DNA from: an uncultured Gammaproteobacteria bacterium
GTDB lineage: Bacteria; Pseudomonadota; Gammaproteobacteria; Pseudomonadales; Pseudohongiellaceae
Direction: 5' to 3'
NCBI GenBank assembly: GCA_903926285.1
Contig: CAIYIP010000041.1
Span: 1-5,804 of the forward strand
DNA: 5,804 nt
The notes beneath the pieces were generated by a model. It was not told the origin of the DNA. It saw only the letters and a program-made list of their open reading frames with translations, and searched no databases. Every line of letters starts with the position of its first letter. Position 1 is the first letter of the stretch. This document shows positions 1-5,083 of the stretch, in pieces. A program made the position numbers and the translations under genes.

Positions 1-681
1 GCGGTATATGATTCACAAGAACTAGTCTACAAGGTTATCGGGATCGCAGGTTATGTACCAGGCAAGTCCCTGTTTCCTGTTTACTCCAATGGCGTTAAAG
101 GCAAGTTCCGCGAAGAATATCCCGTTAAAAATCCTCCACTCGATTTGCAACAAGCCCGCGTATATCTTGAACAGGCTAAAATGGAATTAGGTGTCGAACA
201 AATTCCTCCATTATCCCTGCTCGGAGATGACAGGGAGATCGCAGCCTTGCAAGCACTATATTTCCAGTCGCTATTCAAGCGCACTCTCGACCTGGACATC
301 AAAATTGATATCCAGACGTTTAAGCAACGGCTGGACAAATCCCAGAACGGCAACTTCGATATGATCCTCACTGGTTGGGGGCCTGATTACGAGGATCCCA
401 TGACCTTCGCTGATCTGTTTGCAAGCTGGAATATGAACAATAAAGGTCGATACAGTAGTCCTGTTTATGACCAATACATACGAACTGCACAAAATACCGA
501 CGATCCAGTGATTCGTATGGACGCTATGGGTAATGCTCAGCAGCTGTTAATTGATGAGGCGGCTCTGTTGCCCACTTATGAGCGCGTTGCGAATACCGTG
601 CAAAACCCCAAGCTTGAGGGCATAGTATTTAAACAGACAGGGGCCGCGATGGTATTGACCTTCGCCAGGGTGCTTGAATGA
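1..681 (+). CDS. oppA: Peptide ABC transporter substrate-binding protein, C-terminal part (5'-truncated)
   Basis: This is the last 226 residues of a periplasmic solute-binding protein of the SBP_bac_5 family, which captures oligo- or dipeptides and delivers them to the OppBC channel. The frame is open from base 1 without a start or signal peptide, so the N-terminus, including any Sec signal or lipobox, lies upstream. An internal TTG at 145 is not the start, because family-like sequence (GKSLFPVYSNGVKG) precedes it. The hallmark block GWGPDYEDPMTFADLF falls at nt 373-420, followed by a YSSPVYDQYI block and an ...QQLLIDEAALLPTYE... block, all in the order seen in OppA/DppE proteins. The TGA stop overlaps an ATG (ATGA, 678-681) that opens a 20-codon mini-ORF leading to the permease. 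Substrate specificity (di-, tri- or oligopeptide, or another small molecule) cannot be read from this fragment. The family call is firm; the oppA rather than dppA symbol is a convention. Confidence 0.93.
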   Translation, partial: AVYDSQELVYKVIGIAGYVPGKSLFPVYSNGVKGKFREEYPVKNPPLDLQQARVYLEQAKMELGVEQIPPLSLLGDDREIAALQALYFQSLFKRTLDLDIKIDIQTFKQRLDKSQNGNFDMILTGWGPDYEDPMTFADLFASWNMNNKGRYSSPVYDQYIRTAQNTDDPVIRMDAMGNAQQLLIDEAALLPTYERVANTVQNPKLEGIVFKQTGAAMVLTFARVLE

Positions 682-740
682 GTTCTGCAATTACATTTGT
701 AAGGGATAAATCCTCCTCCGTCCGGCGTTTGTCACTATGA
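678..740 (+). CDS. Possible 20-codon coupling mini-ORF between oppA and oppB
   Basis: This small ORF (MSSAITFVRDKSSSVRRLSL) fills the 55-base gap between the binding-protein gene and the first permease exactly. Its ATG overlaps the preceding TGA as ATGA at 678-681, and its own TGA (738-740) overlaps the permease ATG as ATGA at 737-740. A partial Shine-Dalgarno-like AGGG lies at 667-670, seven bases before its ATG. The permease itself has no purine-rich site in the 20 bases before its start. Codon use is unremarkable and the peptide matches no family I know, so if it is translated its role is probably to carry ribosomes to the permease rather than to make a functional peptide. It contains TCCTCCTCC (711-719), which resembles the anti-Shine-Dalgarno sequence. 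It may be chance. Confidence 0.35.
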   Translation: MSSAITFVRDKSSSVRRLSL

Positions 741-1678
741 CTCTTTATATTCTCAAGAGACTCGCAATCGGCATCGTGACCATCTGGTTCATTGCCACTG
801 CTACCTTTATTGCTATGCATCTTGTCCCAGGCAATCCGCTTGCGAATGAGAAAGCCACCACGGAAGTCATTCGGGCAAATCTGGAACGCCGTTATGGCCT
901 GGATAAGCCAGTGACTGAACAATACATTATCTACATGGGTAATATGCTGCGCGGCGACTTCGGTATTGCATTTAGCGAAGAGAACCGTTCAGTGAATGAC
1001 ATCATTCGTGAACATTTCCCGGTCTCAGCTACCCTGGGTGTACTGGCATTATTGTTCGCAACACTTGGCGGCGTGTTGTGGGGAGCGCTCACTGCAATCT
1101 ATCGAAACAGGTGGCCTGATTATGTGATCATGTTTTTTGTGATACTCGGCATCTCTGTTCCCAGTTTTGTATTTGCAGCACTGAGCCAATGGCTCATTCT
1201 GAATCTTAATCAGGTTACTGGTTCATCTATCCTGCCCGTAGCCGGTTGGGGAAATTTCCGTTACATGCTGGTTCCCGCGCTGGTGCTTGGCATGAGCACA
1301 ATGGCATATCTCACGCGAATGATGCGATCTTCCATGCTAGAAGTGAGCAATACCGACTACATCAGAACTGCGCGCGCGAAAGGCTTGTCGACCACCCGTA
1401 TTTTCATATTCCACCAGTTACGCAATGCAATTCTGCCGGTGATTACTGTACTCGGGCCAGCCATAGCTATCATTACAACAGGTGGCTTTGTTGTTGAAAG
1501 CGTTTTTGCCATTCCTGGCTTGGGTCGTTATTTCGTGCAAGCAGTAGCCCAGCTGGATTACACGGTGATTATGGGTACAACCGTTTTTTTTGGGGCGTTT
1601 TTGGTACTGATGGTGATTCTTGTAGATATTCTCTACAGCTTTATTGACCCTCGTATTCGCTTGCAGGCAGAACAGTAA
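737..1678 (+). CDS. oppB: Peptide ABC transporter permease, OppB/DppB type
   Basis: This is the first membrane subunit of the importer: 313 residues, the normal length for OppB/DppB (BPD_transp_1 superfamily, type I importer fold). TM1 lies at about 9-28, followed by the family signature LVPGNP (29-34) and the GDFG block (73-76) in the periplasmic part. Further membrane segments lie near 98-122, 133-156, 176-193, 234-256 and 277-303. The cytoplasmic EAA coupling loop is at about 207-235 (DYIRTARAKGLS... ending in LRNAILPV) and docks on the ATPases. The block FVVESVFAIPGLGRYF (251-266) and the ending FIDPRIRL are typical. The ATG at 737 is chosen because the N-terminus then matches the family, and an in-frame TAA at 707-709 leaves little room upstream. 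There is no visible ribosome binding site. Its stop overlaps the oppC start (TAATG). An 8-T run lies at 1584-1591. The oppB rather than dppB name is conventional. Confidence 0.95.
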   Translation: MTLYILKRLAIGIVTIWFIATATFIAMHLVPGNPLANEKATTEVIRANLERRYGLDKPVTEQYIIYMGNMLRGDFGIAFSEENRSVNDIIREHFPVSATLGVLALLFATLGGVLWGALTAIYRNRWPDYVIMFFVILGISVPSFVFAALSQWLILNLNQVTGSSILPVAGWGNFRYMLVPALVLGMSTMAYLTRMMRSSMLEVSNTDYIRTARAKGLSTTRIFIFHQLRNAILPVITVLGPAIAIITTGGFVVESVFAIPGLGRYFVQAVAQLDYTVIMGTTVFFGAFLVLMVILVDILYSFIDPRIRLQAEQ

Positions 1679-3078
1679 TGAACAAGGCCTTTGCACCAGC
1701 ACTCGCAGATTTCGCTCCGGCTCCTGCACGACAAAAAATGGATACTATCTCGCGGCCCTCGCTGTCCTACTGGCAGGATGCGTGGCAGCGCCTGAAAATA
1801 AATAAACGTGCACTGGTGAGTTTATATCTGGTGTTGGGTTTATTGATCTTTACATTACTCGGCCCGATTCTCTGGAATTACGACCCCGCATTGCAGGACC
1901 TGGACAGCATTTCCCAGGCTCCCTCATTCAGCACTACTGCCCTCTTTGTTGATGATCCAGGAATATGGGAAGGCGTGTTGCTGCAAGAGTCATCTACGTT
2001 ACCGCCAGTTACTGGGCAATCTGCTGTACTCGGTGCAACCAGGCTGAATATTGAAGGTACGGCTACAACGCAATATGTTCGGCTTTCCTGGGAACCCGTT
2101 GAAGGTGGGGCGTACTATCTTGTTTATCGCAACGATCACCAGCCGGAATCTGCCGAAGACCTTGGACTACCTCTTGGACAAACTCTCACAGCGCGAGAAC
2201 TCAGTTTTGAAGATCGCCTGCAATTGCAGCCGCAAACCTACTACTACACCATCATCGCAAGTGGTGGCTTGCGTGAAGCTTCTGACTTCGCTACCGAAGC
2301 CGTGGAGCTCGAACGCGCAATAACTGTATCGCAGGCCCTGGAAAGAAATCTTCCTGCTACACCTGGTACAAGGGTTGAATTGAGCGCTCACCCATTTGGT
2401 ACGGATTATCTCGGTCGCGATCTTCTGGCGCGCACGATGATGGGGGCCCAGGTCTCACTGTTCATAGGGATTGCGGCACCGTTTATTTTTGTGCTCCTGG
2501 GAGTGATTTATGGGGGAGTTTCAGGGTACTTCGGCGGCAAAATCGACCTGTTGATGATGCGCTTCGCGGAATTTGTAATAGCTCTGCCCTTCCTGTTGTT
2601 CATGATTCTGTTTCGCATTGGTTTTGGCATTGGTCCCGGTGAAAGCGGAATTTTCCCCATGCTGGTTGCGCTGGTGCTGTTGAGCTGGCCCAATGTTGCC
2701 AGGATTGTACGTGGCCAGGTCCTGCAGTTACGCGAAGAAGCATTTGTGCAAGCTGCGCGTCTGCTGGGTGCAAATCCTGCATATCTGATTTTTCGCCATA
2801 TGATTCCCAATACGATGGGCTTGATCCTTGTCACCCTGACCTTTGCAATACCAATGGCCATCTTCACCGAAGCTTTCCTGTCTTTCATCGGCATGGGTGT
2901 TGCGCCCCCTACTCCTTCCTGGGGTTCCATGAGCAATGAAGGCATACGCTCCATGTTATCCACGCCGCACGAGCTGTTGTTTCCTGCCTTTTTTATCAGC
3001 GTCACGGTACTGGCTTTTAATCTGCTCGGTGATGGTCTGCGCGACGCACTGGACTCCCGCATGAGGTCGCGTGAATGA
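1678..3078 (+). CDS. oppC: Peptide ABC transporter permease, OppC/DppC type, with large periplasmic insertion
   Basis: This is the second membrane subunit, pairing with OppB. At 466 residues it is about 160 longer than usual OppC/DppC (about 300). The N-terminal OppC_N part (SYWQDAWQRLKINKRALVSL, 29-49; TM1 about 46-67, ending near the conserved YDP at 68-70) is normal. The family motif HPFGTDYLGRDLLART follows only at 238-253, so roughly 140 residues are extra. Part of these (about 130-211) resembles a fibronectin type III domain. After it the permease core is complete: TMs near 256-284, 298-316, 325-340, 380-402 and 432-455, an EAA loop at 354-378 (EAFVQAARLLG...HMIPN), and LSFIGMGV...PTPSWGSM (401-418). 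The ATG at 1678 overlaps the oppB stop. A later ATG at 1738 would drop an Ala/Pro-rich 20-residue leader and is possible but lacks the overlap. The stop overlaps the oppD start (ATGA). The frame is unbroken across the insertion, so it is unlikely to be a sequencing artefact. Confidence 0.93.
   Translation: MNKAFAPALADFAPAPARQKMDTISRPSLSYWQDAWQRLKINKRALVSLYLVLGLLIFTLLGPILWNYDPALQDLDSISQAPSFSTTALFVDDPGIWEGVLLQESSTLPPVTGQSAVLGATRLNIEGTATTQYVRLSWEPVEGGAYYLVYRNDHQPESAEDLGLPLGQTLTARELSFEDRLQLQPQTYYYTIIASGGLREASDFATEAVELERAITVSQALERNLPATPGTRVELSAHPFGTDYLGRDLLARTMMGAQVSLFIGIAAPFIFVLLGVIYGGVSGYFGGKIDLLMMRFAEFVIALPFLLFMILFRIGFGIGPGESGIFPMLVALVLLSWPNVARIVRGQVLQLREEAFVQAARLLGANPAYLIFRHMIPNTMGLILVTLTFAIPMAIFTEAFLSFIGMGVAPPTPSWGSMSNEGIRSMLSTPHELLFPAFFISVTVLAFNLLGDGLRDALDSRMRSRE
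2065..2310 (+). other. Fibronectin type III-like domain inside the OppC periplasmic loop
   Basis: Residues about 130-211 of the OppC-like permease show the alternating pattern and landmark residues of an Fn3 beta-sandwich. A B-strand with its core tryptophan (YVRLSWEPV, W138) leads into a C-strand with the usual tyrosines (AYYLVYRN, 145-152). A late strand carries the LxPxTxYxxxI signature (LQPQTYYYTIIAS, 183-195), followed by a final strand around 203-211. By position it follows TM1 and precedes the HPFGTD motif, so it should face the periplasm, where the binding protein docks. Recognition is by eye; a profile search against PF00041/Fn3 or a predicted structure would settle it. Function is unknown; contact with the binding protein or with the cell envelope is only a guess. 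Confidence 0.6.
3063..3067 (+). promoter_or_regulatory. Shine-Dalgarno site of oppD
   Basis: GAGGT lies seven bases before the oppD ATG at 3075, inside the last codons of oppC. It is the only good Shine-Dalgarno match I see at any start in this operon. It supports the ATG at 3075, whose ATGA overlaps the oppC stop, and would let oppD initiate partly on its own. Confidence 0.6.
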
Positions 3079-4097
3079 CCTCAGTTAATCAATATGCTCT
3101 CGAAGTTAACAACCTCGCTGTCGAATTCACCACTTATGGTGGCACTGTCAAAGCCGTGCGTGATGTGTCGTTCAAACTACGCAAAGGAACAACGCTTGCA
3201 ATCGTCGGGGAATCGGGTTGCGGCAAATCTGTAACGGTGCAGAGCCTCATGGGTCTTATTCCCATGCCACCCGGGAAAATAACCAGCGGCTCCGCCCTTC
3301 TTGATGGCGAAGAAATTCTCGGGCTCAAGACAGAAAGGTTGAATCAATACAGAGGCAAACGCCTTGGCATGATTTTCCAGGATGCCATGAGTGCCCTGAA
3401 TCCGACGATGACTATCGGCAATCAGATCGCAGAAACCTTGATTGTGCATCGTGCTATGGATAAAAAAACTGCATGGGTAGAAGTGTTGGAGTTACTCGCG
3501 CTAACCCAGATATCTGAGCCCGCAAGACGGGCACGCCAATATCCCTTCGAGTTTTCTGGCGGCATGCTGCAGCGTGTCATGATCGCGATGAGTCTGGCCT
3601 GTAAGCCGGACGTACTAATCGCTGACGAGCCTACGACAGCCCTCGACGTTACGATCCAGGCACAGATACTTAACCTGTTGCGCAACCTGCAGGAAAAACA
3701 GGGACTGTCGATAATATTGATCACACATGACCTCGGTGTGGTGGCACGTATGGCGCACGATGTCGCCGTCATGTATGCAGGGCAGATAGTTGAGACAGGA
3801 TCCGTCGATGATATTTTTTACCGTTCATCCCATCCATACACCGTAGGCCTTAAAGAAGCCATGCCCAGCAACAAAACGGTGGAACAGGAATTACGGGTAA
3901 TTGCAGGGAGTCCACCTGATCTGTTTGCTCCCCCTGAAGGATGTGGATTTTATGCGCGCTGTATGTATGCTATGAAAGTCTGTGAGAAAAATTCTCCACC
4001 CATTTTTGGCAATCACCATGGTGCTCGCTGCTGGCTACATCACGCTAATGCCCCTGCTCATATCTTGCAGCAAAGCTTGAAAGATCCGACCAACTGA
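3075..4097 (+). CDS. oppD: Peptide ABC transporter ATP-binding protein, OppD/DppD type
   Basis: This is the first of two cytoplasmic ATPases that drive import, 340 residues, a usual family length. In order: Walker A GESGCGKS (45-52), Q-loop FQD (Q102) with SALNPTMTIG (106-115), signature FSGGMLQR (160-167), Walker B VLIADEPTTALD (180-191, catalytic E185), and the H-loop histidine H218 in ITHDLG. The C-terminal oligopeptide-transporter extension starts with SSHPYTVGL (251-259) and carries four cysteines, C290, C296, C303 and C319 (C-x5-C-x6-C-x15-C). This is the pattern associated with a [4Fe-4S] cluster in Dpp-type ATPases. The signature has leucine at 165 where OppD proteins usually have arginine (GGMRQR); the rest is canonical and catalysis should be intact. 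The start overlaps the oppC stop by four bases and has a good Shine-Dalgarno GAGGT. The stop TGA overlaps a 4-codon ORF leading to oppF. Confidence 0.96.
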   Translation: MTSVNQYALEVNNLAVEFTTYGGTVKAVRDVSFKLRKGTTLAIVGESGCGKSVTVQSLMGLIPMPPGKITSGSALLDGEEILGLKTERLNQYRGKRLGMIFQDAMSALNPTMTIGNQIAETLIVHRAMDKKTAWVEVLELLALTQISEPARRARQYPFEFSGGMLQRVMIAMSLACKPDVLIADEPTTALDVTIQAQILNLLRNLQEKQGLSIILITHDLGVVARMAHDVAVMYAGQIVETGSVDDIFYRSSHPYTVGLKEAMPSNKTVEQELRVIAGSPPDLFAPPEGCGFYARCMYAMKVCEKNSPPIFGNHHGARCWLHHANAPAHILQQSLKDPTN

Positions 4098-4111
4098 TGT
4101 TTATCAAATGA
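4097..4111 (+). CDS. Possible 4-codon coupling mini-ORF between oppD and oppF
   Basis: ATG TTT ATC AAA TGA (MFIK) fits the 10-base gap between oppD and oppF. Its ATG overlaps the oppD stop as TGATG (4095-4099) and its stop overlaps the oppF start as ATGA (4108-4111). No Shine-Dalgarno site is seen before oppF, so reinitiation by ribosomes that have finished oppD is plausible. A ribosome could equally slide ten bases straight to the oppF ATG. An ORF this short could be accidental; its interest comes from mirroring the arrangement at 678-740. Confidence 0.25.
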   Translation: MFIK

Positions 4112-5055
4112 TTATTGAAGCCAAACAACTGCGTAAATATTTCACCATTGCTAAGGGTCAGATTGTCCATGCTGTGGATGATGTTTCGGTTGGCATCCAG
4201 GAACATGAAGTGCTTGGCCTAGTCGGCGAAAGCGGTTCAGGAAAAACCACTTTCGGCAAAACCCTAATAGGTTTACATGACAAAACTGCCGGAGAAGTTA
4301 TTTACAAAGGACGTGTTCTGCCAGCTCATTACAAAGCCGAAGATTTCAAAAATCAGGCACGCGAAATCCAGATTATTTTTCAGGATCCTTACAGCTCACT
4401 GAATCCGAGGATGACTATCGGAGAAATCATCGCAGAAGGCATAGTTATCCGCGATCAATGTTCACTCGCCAGTGTTCGCGACAGAGTCGTCTATTGGCTC
4501 GAACGCGTAGGTTTGCATTCTGATCATCTCTCGCGCTACCCGCACGAATTTTCAGGTGGTCAAAGGCAAAGAGTCGGGATAGCCCGCGCACTTATTGTAG
4601 AACCAAAATTACTCGTTTGTGATGAACCTATCTCAGCGCTTGATGTTTCTGTACAGGCACAGGTAGTCAAACTACTGGATGAATTAAAATCGTCGATGGG
4701 GCTGAGCATGTTGTTTATTGCTCATGATCTTTCGATGGTGCGTTATATTTCGGACCGCATGGCGGTGATGTATCTGGGGTCGCTGATTGAACTAGGGTCG
4801 GCTGATGCGGTGTATTTCGCCCCTAAACATCCCTACACGCAGTTGCTCGTAAAATCGAATCCGGAACCCGATCCTGAATATGAGAGACAGCGCAGCGATG
4901 CACTTATTCAGGGTGAGATCCTATCTCCGATAAACCTGAAGCCATCCTGTCGCTTCGCAGGGCGCTGCCCACTTGTTCAGGCACGTTGCCTTGAAGAACG
5001 GCCACTACTGCGTGAAGTAGCTCCAGGTCATCTGGTTGCCTGCCACCTGGTGTGA
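4108..5055 (+). CDS. oppF: Peptide ABC transporter ATP-binding protein, OppF/DppF type
   Basis: This is the second ATPase, forming a heterodimer with OppD, 315 residues. Walker A is GESGSGKT (40-47), the Q-loop FQDPYSSLNPRMTIG begins at 91 (Q92), the signature is FSGGQRQR (148-155), Walker B is LLVCDEPISALD (168-179, E173), and the H-loop is H206 in IAHDLS. The FQDPYSSLNP and SGGQRQR forms are those of OppF/DppF rather than OppD. The C-terminal extension (HPYTQLL, 241-247) has C281, C287, C294 and C312 (C-x5-C-x6-C-x17-C) and ends three residues after the last cysteine. With both halves complete, both ATP sites should be catalytic. The ATG at 4108 has no visible Shine-Dalgarno site and lies ten bases after oppD. 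An N-terminus starting MIIEAKQLRKYF fits the family. It is the last gene of the operon, converging on ppiD with 18 bases between the stops. Confidence 0.96.
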   Translation: MIIEAKQLRKYFTIAKGQIVHAVDDVSVGIQEHEVLGLVGESGSGKTTFGKTLIGLHDKTAGEVIYKGRVLPAHYKAEDFKNQAREIQIIFQDPYSSLNPRMTIGEIIAEGIVIRDQCSLASVRDRVVYWLERVGLHSDHLSRYPHEFSGGQRQRVGIARALIVEPKLLVCDEPISALDVSVQAQVVKLLDELKSSMGLSMLFIAHDLSMVRYISDRMAVMYLGSLIELGSADAVYFAPKHPYTQLLVKSNPEPDPEYERQRSDALIQGEILSPINLKPSCRFAGRCPLVQARCLEERPLLREVAPGHLVACHLV

Positions 5056-5083
5056 TTCATTCTTCTTGAGTAATTAAAACTCA
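5023..5083. terminator. Weak candidate terminator region at the oppF/ppiD convergent junction
   Basis: The two convergent genes are separated by only 18 bases (5056-5073), so any terminator must overlap coding ends. Two small inverted repeats are visible: CCAGGT (5023-5028) with ACCTGG (5045-5050), a 6-bp stem with a 16-base loop followed by a pyrimidine-rich stretch, and TGAGT (5067-5071) with ACTCA (5079-5083), a 5-bp stem with a 7-base loop. Neither has a clean GC-rich stem next to a T-run, so a standard intrinsic terminator is not established. Rho-dependent termination or read-through is equally possible. Confidence 0.22.

Noticed and set aside
701..714. Small hairpin GGGA-TAAA-TCCT in the oppA/oppB gap as an attenuator or terminator
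   Set aside because: It has only four pairs, one of them G-U, with no T-run after it; too weak to call.
629..922. 97-codon minus-strand open frame across the oppA/oppB junction
   Set aside because: It is antisense to two well-supported genes, without family resemblance or a ribosome binding site I can support.
1678..1740. Alternative oppC start at 1738 that would remove the Ala/Pro-rich first 20 residues
   Set aside because: The ATG at 1678 forms a TAATG overlap with the oppB stop, in keeping with the other junctions, and 1738 has no better ribosome binding site.
2051..2323. 90-codon + strand open frame in another frame within the OppC insertion
   Set aside because: I considered whether the insertion was a separate gene or a frameshift. 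The OppC frame is continuous and gives an Fn3-like sequence, while this alternative frame gives nothing recognisable.
2508..3062. 184-codon open frame on the minus strand opposite oppC
   Set aside because: It lies wholly antisense to the conserved permease core (TMs and EAA loop), and its translation is Arg/Ser/Pro-rich with no recognisable family; it is a shadow of the real gene.
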